A stretch of DNA of 64,000 nt from assembly GCA_020746105.1 (NCBI GenBank), contig CM036617.1, positions 42,003,898-42,067,897 of the forward strand. The letters run 5' to 3'. The DNA comes from Trogon surrucura (Eukaryota; Chordata; Aves; Trogoniformes; Trogonidae). Positions 23,472 to 35,929 of the stretch are shown here, piece after piece; position 1 is the first letter of the stretch; every line of letters begins with the position of its first letter. The notes beneath the pieces were generated by a model. The model did no database searches. It was not told where the DNA came from and was given only the letters and a program-made list of their open reading frames with translations. The translations under genes and the position numbers were made by a program.

Positions 23472-25734
23472 TTACAGGCAGTATATAGTAATAAAAAATA
23501 CTGTTTCAACATGTGGCCACTGAATCTGGAATTTTACGTGGCTGAAAAATACAAGAAAGACTTTCAAATAGTTTGTACATTTGATTTCCATACCCTCAGA
23601 CACAAATAATGCTTAAACTCAATGTTAAGCAAAATACCTTAGTTGTTCAAATGGCTCTGTCAGGCTTTGCCTTTCCATATTGATGAGATGCACACAATGA
23701 GACACATTGTAAAGGAAGTCCTAAAATGGTCCTTACGAAATAGAAGTATGCTTGTTCTTCACATATGTAACTTTTTCTGAATCAGACACAGTAACAGTTC
23801 ATCATGAAACTCCAAGGCACTACACATTCTGCATGATTTTGAGACAAATTGTTTTTAAAAGCTGCAACAGCATAATTTTTGTGATTTATCAGTGAGCAAT
23901 TAGAATGTGATTTTTATAGAAGCCTGGAAATTTCTTTGAAAAAAATAAGTTTACAAGAAAATATTGTGTCCTAAATAACAGTATGAATGAAGAAGCAAAA
24001 ATAAATTTAAAAAATGTTGGGGGGAAAAAAAAAAGGTTAGAAAGATGAATGTTAGCAATAAAGGGCAACATTTTTAGAGTTGTTCTGAAAATACTTTCTA
24101 GTCTGTAATGCATTATACCTCCAACAGTACTGAAGTTTGGACTATGCCAGCTATGCATGAGAAACATGCATAGTTCAGAAAATGATAAAATTTATGTTTG
24201 ATAGATCACAGTTAGCTAAAAGTAAAAAATTACTACCAGAAATTTTTCATTCCAACCTGAACCAGTAACAGAAGAAGCTACTTAAAGTACTTGAATAACA
24301 GACAGAATATAAAAAAAAACACAACACCTTTGCTATATAAAATTATAAGAATAAAAAAATATATTCACTGCACTTATTTTTATATGAACTTTATTTTTTC
24401 TGCTTTTATGATATTCTTAGACCTTACTGGAGTAGAAATATTATTTTACAATTTCACACTGATGAGTGTCCTCCAGCTGCTGTGAGGTCCTTAATGAAAA
24501 TCAACTTAATGCAATTCTGGAAAAGGCTTAGTAATTCGTGCAGAGTTTTGAGTATCATCAATACTCACTGAAAGAGAAGTAAATCATAACTGTGAATGTT
24601 TGGTACCTTTCAGGAAAAGGCCTATAAATATTAATGCTGTGTATTAGAAGCTTTGCATTCTGGAATTTATGTATTTTGTGCATAAAACACAAAGGGTCTT
24701 TAACTATCAGCGGAAGATTGAATACTTCATAGATGACGAACAAACATGAAAAACATTTTAACCCTCTGAAAAGAATAAGAACTAAAGCAGTGAATGAAAA
24801 AAAAAAATCTGTGTTTAACATTGAGGAAAATATTCTCTCTTCTATTTGCATAAAGGAACCAAAAATGGCTCCTAAGAAAAAAACCTTAATATTTTTGGGA
24901 AAATTTCTAGTGAATCTACCAAAAATAAACTGTGCTAATAGTCACAAGATTTATGTCTCTAAACTATGGAGGTACTTTGAAAATGGCACAGAGTGGAATA
25001 AAACAAGTAAAATAAAATAAAATAAAATAAAATAAAATAAAATAAAATAAAATAAAATAAAATTTGTATTTAAATTGCAAAAAAAAAGGAAGGCATTGCA
25101 TAAATTTTAGAAGAAAAATAATACAATCATTAAGCTAGAATAGTGTGAAACAGAATGCCTGTTAACCTGCAGGATCTACTATCACTGGAAGAGAAATAAA
25201 GAAAGTAAGTGTTTTCTAAGAAACTGAAGTAGATGACCTTCTGGCATAATTTCTAGGTATATTTTTATAGGTCTATGATTCTCTCATCATACCAAGTAGA
25301 TGATTTCTCCTGGTAGTAAAAGAAAAGTTCATACATAGAATTTAGTGATTTTGTAGGCAGTGGAGCTGCTAGTTCTCAAAACAAATCTAAAATTTTGAGA
25401 GAAAAAAAAATGTTTTACCTTTAAACATTTCTTGTTATATAACTTTCAATATTTTTCCTTATAGAGAATGAGTGTACATTAACCTACTGTTATCTCCCTT
25501 TCAATTATGGGATCAACCTAAGAAAACAGATATTATTTCCTTTCCTCTTCATTGGAGTAATTCGATGTAGCATTGAAATGTTCAGTCAGAAATAGTGAAA
25601 GGGTGTATCTCTAGAAACATAAGAAGCAAGCATTATAATTCTTAAAAAAACCCAAAACTATCTTTCTTGTTGAAAAATTGTTGATATAAATAATAACAAA
25701 AGAAATGGGTAGGTCAGCGACTCAACTGTCATTT
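23472..25734. other. AT-rich non-coding DNA with one microsatellite
   Basis: No gene recognised. It holds the AAAAT repeat at 25009-25062 and several A runs. Open frames up to 97 codons are AT-driven and lack motifs. Confidence 0.55.
25009..25062. repeat. (AAAAT)n microsatellite, ~11 copies
   Basis: Uninterrupted pentanucleotide AAAAT units occupy about 54 bp. Such A-rich tracts often come from the poly(A)-like end of a retroposon, but no retroposon body is recognisable next to it. Confidence 0.95.
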
Positions 25735-25826
25735 AGAATCATAGAATCATAGAATTGTCAGAGTTCGAAGGAACCTTAAAGATCACCTAGTTCCAACACC
25801 CCTGCCATGGGCAGGGACATCCCCCA

Positions 25827-28762
25827 CTAGATCAGGCTGCCCAGAGCCCCATCCAGCCTGGCCTTAAAAACTTCCAGGGATGGGGCTTCCACCACTTCTC
25901 TGGGCAACCTGTTCCAGTGTCTCACCACCTTCATGGTGAAGAACTTCTTCCTAACGTCCAACCTAAACTGATCCATCTCTAGCTTTAATCCGTTCCCTCT
26001 AGTCCTATCACTACCCAACATCCTGCAGAGTCCCTCACCAGCTTTCTTGTAGGCCCCCTTGAGATACTGGAAAGCCACAATAAGGTCTCCTCGGAGCCCT
26101 CTTTTCTGCAGACTGAACAGCCCCAAGTCTCTCAGTCTGTCTTCATGGGAGAGGTGCTCCAGCCCTCTAATCATCCTCGTGGCCCTTCTCTGGACACACT
26201 CCATCATGTCCATATCTTTCTTGTACTGTGGGCTCCAGAACTGGATGCAGTACTCCAGGTGAGGTCTCACGAGAGTGGAGTAGAGGGGAAGAACCACCTC
26301 CCTCGACCTACTGGCCACGCACCTCTTGATGCAGCCCAGGACACCACTGGCTTTCTGGACTGCAAGTGCACACTGATGGCTCATGTTGACCTTCTTGTCC
26401 ACCGGAACTCCCAAGTCCTTTTCTTCAGGGCTGCTCTCAAGCCAACCACTGCCTAGCCTATATTGGTTCTTGGGATTGCCTTGACCCAAATGGAGGACCT
26501 TGCATTTGGTCTTGTTGAACTTCATGAGGTTGGTCAGGACCTACCTTTCGAGCCTGTTGAGGTACCACTGGATGGCATCCCTACCCTCCAGGGTGTCAGC
26601 CGCCCCACACAGCTTGGTGTCACCAGCAAACTTGCTGAGGGTGCACTCAATGTCACTGTCTATGCCCCTGACAAAGATGTTAAACAAGACTGGTCCCAGT
26701 ACTGATCCTTGAGGAACTCCGCTTGTCACTGGTTTTCACTTAGACATGGACCCATTGACAGCCACTCTTTGGGTGTGGTCATCAAGTCATTTCTTTAGCG
26801 ACTGAATTGTCCATCCATCAATCCCATATTTTATCACCTTGGAGACCAGAATGTCATGCGGGACAGTGTCAAAGGCTTTGCTCAGGTCCGAGTAAATGAC
26901 GTCAGTTGCTCTTCCCTTGTCTATTGATGTTGTGACCTTCTCATGGAAAGCCACCTGGTTTGTCAGGCATGATTTACCCTTGGTGAAGTGGTGTTGACTG
27001 TATCCAATCACCTCGCTGTTATTCTTCTGCCTCAGCGGTGTCTCCAGGAGGATCTGCTCCATAATTTTACCAGGCATGGAGGTAAGACTTACTGGCCTAT
27101 AATTCCCCAGTTCATTCTTCTTTCCTTTTTTGAAAATAGGGATTATGTTTCCCCTTTTCCAGTCAGTAGGGACTTCACTGGACTACCATGACTTTTGGAA
27201 TATAATAGAGAGGGGTTTAGCAATCTCATCTGCCACTTTTCTCAGTACCCATGGGTGTATCCCATCAGGTCCCATGGACTTGTACACTTTCAGGTTCATC
27301 AGATGGTCACTAACCTGATCTTCGATTACAATGGGCAGTTCTTTCATCCAGCCCCTGCCATTGTCTTCTGTGACTTTTGGAGTGTGGCTGGAGCCCTTGT
27401 CAGTGAAGACAGAGGAAAAGAATTCGTTGAGAACTTCGACCTTCTCTAAATCACTTGTAATCAGTTCACCCATTTCCTTTCTGAGGGGTCCCAGACCTTT
27501 CCTGGCCTTTTTCTTACCATTAATATATCTAAAGAAACTTTTACTGTTTTCCTTGATCTCCCTGGCTAGACTTAATTCTAACTGAGCTTTTGCTTTTATA
27601 ACCTGGTGTCTTGCTGCTTGGACAGCTTCCTTATATGGCCCCCATTCTAGCCGTCCTATCTTCCATTCCTTGTAAATTTTCTTTCTGTGTGATAGTGTGT
27701 CCAGAAGCTCCTTGCTCATCCAGGCAGGTCTCCTAGTGTTCTTTCCCGCCTTCTTTTTTTGTCAGTATACTTTTCTTCTGGGTATGGAGAAGGTGATCCT
27801 TGAATACCGACCAACTGTCCTGGACCCCCCCTTCCCTCTAGGGCTTTGTCCCACAGCACTTTGGCCATCAGATCCTTGAAGCAATCAAAGTCTGTATGCC
27901 TGAAGTCCAGGGTCATAAGCTTGGAATACACCCTCCTAGTTGTCCTGAGGGTCTTGAATTCTATCGCTTCATGGTCACTGCAGCCAAGGCTATCCCTGAG
28001 CCTCACGTTGCTCACCAGCCCTTCCCTGTTGGTGAGAACAAGGTCCAGCATAGCATCTTTTCTCGTTGGTTCCTCTACCATTTGTAGGAGGAAGTTGTCA
28101 TTAATGCATTCCAGGAACCTCCTGGATTGCTGATGCCTTGCTGTGGTGTCCTTCCAGCAGATGTCAGGGTGGTGGAAACCCCCCACAAGGACCAGGGCCT
28201 GTGAATGTGAAGCCACTTCTATCTGCCTATGGAGGGCCTCATCAGCTTGGCTCTGCTGGTCAGGTGGTCTGTAGCAAACTTCTACTGTAACATCACCTTA
28301 CCCTGTCTTCCGTAACATATACATTCTCAAACAGTTCTTTGTCCTTTCCCATATGGAGCTCCATCAATTCTAGATGGTCACTGATGTAGAGGGCAACACC
28401 TTACCCACCTCCTACCCTGCCTGTCCTTCCTGAACAGCTTTTACATCTATCGTTACATTCCAGTTATGAGAATCATCCCACCAAGTTTCAGTTATAGCCA
28501 CTATGTCATGGCTTTCCAGCAACACAGTGACCTTTAATTCATCCTATTTATTGCCCAAGCTGTGTGCATTCGCATAGAAGCACTTCAGCTGGGCTGACTG
28601 TGTCACCCTCTTGTCGGAATTCCCCTTGATTCCCTTGAGGTGTCTCAGTGTATTGTCCCTGGCTTGCCTCAGCGCAACCAGTTGAGAGCCCTTAGGAATC
28701 CATTCCTCTGGCCTTGAGGTGTCACAGGCAAGCATGAAATTATTGACCCCTTCCCCCTCCAC
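25827..28762 (-). pseudogene. CR1 ORF2: endonuclease and reverse transcriptase, inactivated
   Basis: ORF2 begins right after the ORF1 stop. Its APE-like endonuclease part shows LKCFYANAHSLGNK, then an in-frame stop, then HDIVAITETWWDDSHNW, LVLVGGFHHPDICW and GCSDHEAIEF. The usual GDFN reads GGFH, so active-site residues are lost. The RT part runs through [13 protein letters not shown] (27183-27719), [17 protein letters not shown] and motif [12 protein letters not shown] (26787-27077), and [16 protein letters not shown] (26541-26729). Motif C is FAGD instead of FADD (26619-26630). The last 232 codons (26525-25827) are an uninterrupted C-terminal segment. At least one frameshift near 27720 and stops near 28540, 27180 and 26785 break the frame. 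Confidence 0.93.
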
Positions 28763-28764
28763 AT

Positions 28765-29950
28765 TTAGTTTAAAGCCCTATCAATGAGCCCTGCCAACTC
28801 CTGCCCCAGAATCATTTTCCTCCTCCAGGACAAGTGCACCCCATTGGCTGTATGCAGCTCTGGTGTCCTGTATACCAATTTGTGACTGCCATATCCAAAG
28901 CCCTGTCTAAAACACCAGTGCCAGAACCATGAATTGACCTGATGACTCTTCCTATATATTCCCACATCCATCACTGATGTCAGAAGAATGGAGGAGAATA
29001 CAACTTGAGTTCCCGATCCCTTTAGCGGTTGCCTTAAGGCCCTGAAATCTCTTTTAATTGTTTGTGATCCTCTCATTGTTACATCATCACTTCCCACCTG
29101 AAAGACCAGAAGTGGGGAATAAACTGAAGGACTCACAAGGGTAGGAAGTTTACCCATGATGTCCTTTACTCGGGCACCAGGAAGACAGCAGACCTCTCTA
29201 TGAAGTGGGTTCGGTCTGCATATTGGGTCTTCAGCTCCCCTCAGCAGGGAGTTACCTACAACAATGACTCTTCGATTTTTCTTTTCAGGGTCAGTACTGC
29301 TGACTGTCCTGAGGCGAGTTGGCCTTGGTGGTTCTTCTGGCCTTCCTGAGCCTTTGTCCTTGTTTGCAACCAGTTCCTCCTCCACAGCATCATACATGTT
29401 CTGCAAGGGCACTACAGGTGGTACGCTTCTTAAAAGAACTTGCTTGCTCCATTTATTTCATTTGTTTCTTTGAGCAGAGACCTGTTCCCATTGGCCCTGC
29501 TCATGTGGGTTGTTACAGGAAGGCTGGGAAGCTTGCTGATGAGAGGCTACGAGATCCTCTGCTCCACTAAGAGTTGCATCCTGTTCCAATTTTTTAGGGA
29601 TCCCTTTGTGGAAACTGTCACAGAATCACAGAATCACAGAATCAGAGAATGTTAGGGATTGGAAGGGACCTCAGTTGCCCTCTTGCTCTCCGTTATGCTT
29701 TTCAGTCTAATTACCTCTTCCCTAAGCTCCATCACTTCATCTTGGAGCTGTGCCACTCAGCTGAGCAGGTCATCAACCTGCTCACACTGCACACAGTCAT
29801 ACTCAACAGTGCCCTCCGACGCCAGTGAAAGCCTGTGACATTCCTCACAGCCTGTGGCCTGGATATGAACATCCATTTGGGTGGGTGTTGGGAGCACAGC
29901 TTTCCTCCTCCAAGTAGTCATCATGATTCCTTGAGTAAGGTGTAGCACCT
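28765..29950 (-). pseudogene. CR1 ORF1: zinc finger, coiled coil and esterase domain
   Basis: The N-terminal part (29948-29757) has a CxxC...CxxC knuckle (CEECHRL...YDCVQC). After a stop, a heptad-like stretch QDEVMELREEVIRLKSIT suggests a coiled coil. Then comes the inserted CR1 tail, and then a 215-codon frame (29412-28765). This last frame has VIVVGNSLLRG (the GDSL-type serine block), FQVGSDD and a terminal NGVHLS followed by GQELAGLIDRALN and TAA. In the family the last block is DGVHL, so the catalytic aspartate has become asparagine. CR1 ORF1 proteins are thought to bind element RNA and carry an SGNH-like esterase. The copy is inactive because of the stop at about 29757 and the insertion. 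Confidence 0.85.
29619..29672 (-). mobile_element. 54-bp CR1 3' tail nested in CR1 ORF1
   Basis: The plus-strand sequence is tcacagaatcacagaatc... followed by gttagggattggaagggacctc. On the minus strand this is the CR1 end 'gaggtcccttccaatccctaacattct' plus octamers, of the same type as the tail at about 43800-43847. It interrupts ORF1 between the coiled coil and the esterase parts. It shows extreme 5' truncation. Confidence 0.88.
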
Positions 29951-30270
29951 CGAATCCTGCCTAGCCAACTGCAAACAGCCACAACAGCCTCCTCCCCGGA
30001 GCAGGTACAATAGCTTGGATTGCCTTGTGCTCAGTGGGCAACAACTAGTCCTTGCCCTCCCCGAGGCTACTTATGACCTGACAAAAGGTGGTTGTTGCTG
30101 GCTGTGCCCTGGCCTTTGCAGCAGCCCGCCATCCCCGGCATGGCCCCCAGGCCAGGCAAGAACTGATTCCGGCTTCAAAGAGCCCCAAAAAAAGAGCTTT
30201 TAGTCATCCCTTTTTACTGCATCTTGGTTCCCCAGTGCAGTCTTACCTGCTCTGAAGTGGGTCACCGCAG
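29951..30270 (-). promoter_or_regulatory. CR1 5' leader (putative internal promoter region)
   Basis: This is a G+C-rich, non-coding stretch between the ORF1 start and AT-rich flanking DNA. It includes CCGGGGATGGCGGGC-like and CTCCGGGGAGGAGG stretches on the minus strand. CR1 5'UTRs are known to be GC-rich and to hold the element promoter. Promoter activity here is inferred from position only. Confidence 0.6.
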
Positions 30271-31017
30271 AACTCAACTTAGGTGTCTACTAAAGGACAA
30301 ATAATTTCATTAAAGGAATACAAACAGTACTTTTCCTTCCCTTTAATTTATGGAAGATTCAATTCTACTTTTTTTTCGGTGAAATTAGAAAGAGAAATTT
30401 AGAAGAAAACAATAGATTTTTATTTATCTTTACATCCTGGAAAATGAGAAGATCTCACTTTTTGTGTGAATGGAATCAAAACTGTAATGTTGTGGTCTCA
30501 TCTGGATTTTTGGATTTTCAGTAATCATTTATTGCCTAAGGCGTTTGGAAAAGCTCTATTTTACTGTGCTGATTCCAGCTGGCTCAGCCTAACAGCAGAG
30601 GCTTCTCAGTAATCCACTCAAACCCTGTCTGAGAAGTTCAGTACTTAGAAGTGTAAACTTCAATATCATACTTCAAAATCAGTTCTTGTTCAGTGTACTA
30701 TAAGAGACAGCCAAAATTTTAAGATTTTACTTCGGGAGATGTGAAGGCTGTTGATGGCATCTAAGCTGAGATACGTGGTGCAAAGAGCAGAGCTTCAAGA
30801 ATCAGTGGGAATGGCAACTTGGTGAAAAAAGGCAATGATGACAGTCAGCAAGGGGGACATAACAACTTGCCAAAGTCTTCAAGCAATAGAGCAGTGACTG
30901 GAAAAAGCTCAGGGAATAAGCTCTCTGAGTTTAATTCATTCTCTGGAATACATTATCTCTTTTGTAAAAAAACACCAGACATTTCCGCACAATTAGTTAA
31001 AGTACCTCTGTCTATAA

Positions 31018-31075
31018 TAATAGTAGTAGTAGTACTTATAGTAGTAGTTACAGTAGTAAAAATAATAAAACAATA
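31018..31075. repeat. Imperfect trinucleotide (TAG/TAA)n
   Basis: Runs of taatagtagtagtagtact and gtagtagttacagtagta form a decayed trinucleotide repeat. It generates a valine/isoleucine-rich frame on the plus strand that mimics a membrane segment. Confidence 0.8.
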
Positions 31076-31738
31076 TCAAAACAAATCTCTTTCAGTCTAT
31101 TACATTTAAGATATAAAAATATTAGCTATTTTGGAGTTGAAAATGTCAGTATATTTCTTGGACTTGTAATCCATTTATTCAGAGGTTAACAATTTAACCT
31201 TTTTGGACACAACACCAGAAGTTCAATACTGAATGTTTTAATATTTAATTACCCTTTCTCATTGCACAGTACAGAGGGCAACAGGAAAGTGAGGTTATTG
31301 AAGCAATAAGCACCTGAAAGAATACGAATCAAAAAAAAAAAACTGGAACAAAGTGAAACATGAATAATAAAGTGGCTGATGAACTCATTATGATTTTGAA
31401 AATGAAAACTTTCTGGGTTGATGAAAAAAGATTTCAGAAGATTCTATAGCCTTAATGTTTTCTGTAAAAATATGATTTATTTGAAGAGAATACAACAATA
31501 TTAATTTAAAAAAAAAAATAGAACTGGAACATTATATCACTAAGACTCTCAGATTGTTGAATTCTGCTGTATTGAGCCCACTAATTTGTTTACACAGTTA
31601 TTTTTTACTTTTGCAGATCTCTGATAGAGTTGAACAAGTCTCAGTAAAACAAAGGCATAATATGTTACGTTAGGAAGTTGATTGGTGTTCCATACCTCAA
31701 TTCTGTCATCTTCTTGCAATGGAATTTAATGTGTGTTT

Positions 31739-31742
<4 letters not shown>

Positions 31743-31770
<28 letters not shown>
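31743..31770. repeat. (TA)n microsatellite, ~14 copies
   Basis: Uninterrupted AT dinucleotide repeats of about 28 bp. Likely polymorphic. Confidence 0.95.
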
Positions 31771-31773
<3 letters not shown>

Positions 31774-32200
31774 AGTATAACCAGTTTGCTGGAGGATTTT
31801 TTTTTAATGTGGCAATTTAAAATATTTTCTGTTTAAGATTATTATCAAAATGTTAACTTTAAGATCTGATAAAGTGAAAACTAACATAGACTTACAACTA
31901 ATTTGCATATGAGAACTGAGTTTTTATTTGCTTAATGCAACAGGGTTTGAATATCACAGTAATGACACTGATTTCTTAATATTGATTTACAAGATGCATA
32001 TAATAGTCTGTATCATTTTCCTCTGCATTCTTTCTTCAATAACTTAAAAAATTTGTGAATTACACATTTGAAGATGTTACAGTTTTGATAAAACAGGAAG
32101 AAAGTGGAATTTAGACATCATATTTCCCAATTGTCAGTCATTCTAAGATTTTGAAATATTTAAAATATTTCAACCCAAAGACTTGTACAAGTCCTGACCA

Positions 32201-32237
32201 AAAAAAAAAAAAAAAAAAAAGAAAAAAAAAAGAAAAA
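32201..32237. repeat. Poly-A tract
   Basis: About 20 consecutive A, then A-runs separated by single G bases. No retroposon body was recognised upstream. Confidence 0.9.
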
Positions 32238-35200
32238 ATCCTCGATATGAAAAAGGACGTTCTATATATGTGTATTCTCTGTTTTCATTGATTTTATTAC
32301 AGTTTGGTGTTATTCGTCGTCACAAAAGAATATAGAACTTACTGCACTGTAGAAGACAAGAATCTCTTGAATCTGGTACCCTTTGGTACTGATGGATTTT
32401 TGTGTATCAACGTACCTTTGTATGTGCCAGGAGAAATTTCCAGGATCACATTTATGCTCAACATTGACAACATTTAACTCATATATAAAACCCTTTGAAG
32501 CTGTTGTATATTACTCAAGCACTCAAAAATTGTACTGATGTCACTGCCTGGTTAAAATAAGATCCTACATAAAAAAGAACGTTTCTCAAAAAATAAAAAT
32601 CAGTGTTAAAACCAAGGTGCAAAACCTATGAGTGAGAGAATGGATGGATCTTTAGCTATATAAATCTGAGTTTTGAAACATAAGCTAGAGCTTTTGTTTT
32701 GCTTAAATGACGATCTGGTGTGTGCTAAGACTTCAGGCTTAATTACTATTTATCAGTTCATCAAGAAACAATCTGTTTCAAAGAATTTATACTCTCAGTT
32801 CCAGATCAAAGTATGATCATCGTGATGTAAATAATAATAATTAAAAAGTAATGTTGTGGTAAAAGAAGTCTCTTCTGCTCTTCAGTTTATCACGTTAAAA
32901 ATTTTTGGTTTAACTTGGTCAAAACAGGAAGCAATATATTGCTGATAATCATCATGTACAATGTCCTTTTTTCAATTAGATTTCCTAAGTCAAGGTATTT
33001 TTATTCTTAATGACGATGGTATTGTCCTAAGTAGCCTTTCTAAAGCTTGATTTAATTCTGTAAATACATGTTATTATTGTAATTGGATTACTTCTGCAAT
33101 GGCATCCTGCCAGCTATCAGGCATACAGAAGATTGGGATTAATCTCAGCTATCTCACTGCTCTGTAATACTGTGCCTCTGAGAAGCAAAGTAAAAACTAC
33201 ATTTTATCATTAAAGTAATTAAAACTGTGATTCTGAGAACACACAAAATGAAGATTTTTCTTTAATGCATGTAAATAATAAACCTGTAAAAGAATTATTT
33301 CTATACAGTTGCCCTTCAGAATGGAAATGCAGATGATTGATAGTACAAATTTGCTATATATAGTTCCAGAAAAAAAACCCAGAACTCTTACTTCAGCTTT
33401 TCTGACTTTTTGTAAAATGCTACATTTTTTAATCATTTGTTCAAAAAAAAAAAACAAACCCTACCTTTTCATCTTCTTAAACAGGTATATTTTGAATATG
33501 TAAAATTAGTTTTTCCTCACAAATTCTGTAAGAGGAGATAGGAAATAGTAGTCCTAAATTGTAGCTAAGCTTTCCTAAAATATTTTTTTAAAATATTTCT
33601 AGGGAAGTTGCAAATGAAAAGCTAGAGTATTTAGAAAAACTTCATATACAGAAGAGTTGGAAGTTTTGAGTTCAAGCACCAATGTGTATCAGGAGAAACA
33701 TAGTTTAACTTGGGAGATAACTAGAGAATACTTTTGTCCAAACTCAACTGAAGTTCTTTGTAGTTTTGTATTTTTATCATCATTATTTTATTTATTTTTT
33801 TTTTTAAAAAAAAAAGAAGATGCATGAGACCCCTGGTATTTAAACACCAAAGTTTTTTGAAGTATTTGATTTGGGAGGAAAGAATATCTTGGACACAGTG
33901 AAGTCAACAGTATCTTTGCTATGCCTTTTAGGTACACTACAAATTCTCTTACAGTCTTCCAGAGCTTTACCAAGTTATATTACATGAATAGTATCTCAAA
34001 AAAAAAAACAGAAGAAATTTATTTTTTTTTCTTCTTTGCAGAAGGAGCTCCCTCTTTTCTTCTGCCAGGTCAGAAACATATAGTATATGACAGATCCTAG
34101 GCTCAATATATTTGCACATGCTAAAACACAATAGAGAAATTAAATCGCTTTAACTTGGAAATCAAATTTATACTTTTGAGGGTGATACAATGTAAATACC
34201 CATTGTAAATATAAACTTAATGAATTCTTGGCACAAATATATCTAGCTTGGGAAATCATTGGCTAGAGTGTTCTCTCCTTGAACGTTTACTTTTCAAAAA
34301 ACACATGTCCACTTCCAAGCCAAATTTTGTTTGTTTGTTGTTTGTTGGTTTTGTTTATTTAGTGGTTCATGGTCTGTTCTGGGAAAAAAAAATAGATTTT
34401 TTTAATTATTGAGGAAAACAGTTTATTAACAAAAGATTTCTGAATACAGATACTCCATAAAAATTCAGAAGTTACTTAAGTTCATCAGATCAGCAGTCCA
34501 TCTAGTTCAAAATTATGCCTCAAATAAAAGAGAATGTTTGATTTGAGAAAACAGTAAAAGAGGCTGACATATGTGAGAAGAAACATCAGTTTACAATGAA
34601 ATTCTGTTTTTCTAAAGGTTGAAATATTGCTTGAATTATACACTTATGTGTTGAATTTCCAGTAACACAGAAATACTATATTATGTATCATATAAGTTCA
34701 CCCAATTTTTAAAACATTGTCTTTAGAATTTGACAGATGTCTTACAATACGATAATGAATTCAGTAGGTTAATACCACATGCTGACTTTCATTTTTCCAG
34801 TTTTCTTTGTTCTATTTATATTGAGTAATGCAACAATTCAGAAAAAAAAAAATAAATCTAGTGTATCCTTATTCATAATATTTGGTAAATGCTTTATAAA
34901 AGTTATTTAAAATACAAACTGACTATTGCAGACTTTCTTGCTCTTGGAATTCATATGAGGCCTACATGTCTCTGTCATACCTTGCTAACTTTACATGGCA
35001 TAGTTTATTTAATTTTCTTCAGCCTTGTCATCTCAAATTTGCATTATGTAGTGGAAACAGAAAGGACAAAACTTACCTAAAACATTTAATGGGTTCAAAA
35101 GAAGAGTAGTGAAGGGAGGGGGAAAAAACTCCAACCCAAATCCCCTTCTAATCTTTCATTCATGAATTCTGTGAATAACCAGAGATGGCCACAACAAGAA

Positions 35201-35887
35201 TCTTATCTTTATCTGTAACATTATTCAACAGATTTTGTTGCATTTTCCCATTTCTGATTAGAATGCATTGATTAGTTCTTGTAGTTGCTTGACTCTTTGA
35301 AATAACCTTTTGTAATTTCTAAATTACATTACTATTTCAGATAGAAAACCTTCTATTTTTTTTTTTTAATATAACCTTTGAATTCAGCTTTTAACTCGTA
35401 TCTGATTTGCTCAAATAATCCATGTACATTGAATATATAATTATTTGCTCTTGTCCTTATGATTTTGGTATTTTTTTTGTTTAACTACATGCCTCTCAAG
35501 AGTCTGTTCTAATCTTTAGCATTAATTCCAAAAAGAATAATTTACATTTCCTTTTTCTTTCTGTATAGATATCAAGTGTATGGAGATTTCTTTCCTCTAG
35601 GTACTGAATTCTGACTGCCATTACTTATTATATATAGTAATCTTTTTTTATACCAAAGAGACTGAAAATGTCTTTCATTATCTTGTCTATTTTTTTAAAT
35701 CTGAGTAAAGAGTCATAATATTATTATTAGCACTATTATTTCGAAGAGACTGCTAAATAATATTCTACAATGATTACTATTATTTTGTGCTTTAACTCCA
35801 GTTACTGTAACTCGAGCCACCAGTCTCTCTGGATTATTCAGGACTAAATGATTTAGGACTGTTTCACTTCCCTTGAGCTATTTTAGC

Positions 35888-35929
35888 AAATAGCTAAAGG
35901 GGTTGAGAAAATAGCTTAAGGGGTTGAAA
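35888..35929 (+). repeat. Imperfect ~21-bp tandem duplication
   Basis: AAATAGCTAAAGGGGTTGAG is followed at once by AAATAGCTTAAGGGGTTGAA, two copies differing at a few positions. Function unknown; probably slippage or a small duplication. Confidence 0.8.

Larger units (their letters stand above)
25735..30270 (-). mobile_element. Near full-length CR1 LINE (~4.5 kb)
   Basis: Read on the minus strand from about 30270, the parts are: a GC-rich leader (to about 29950), ORF1 (29948-28765), ORF2 (from about 28762 to 25827), a short 3'UTR, and terminal octamers at 25735-25755 (plus-strand agaatcatagaatcatagaatt). All modules of an avian CR1 are in the right order, at about the length of a complete element. 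A 54-bp CR1 tail is inserted in ORF1 (29619-29672). Scattered stops and frameshifts show it is now dead. The 5' end is estimated from where G+C content drops. Confidence 0.92.

Noticed and set aside
30819..31109. 96-codon frame with a predicted membrane-like valine/isoleucine run
   Set aside because: The hydrophobic run is produced by the TAG/GTA simple repeat; there is no other support for a gene.
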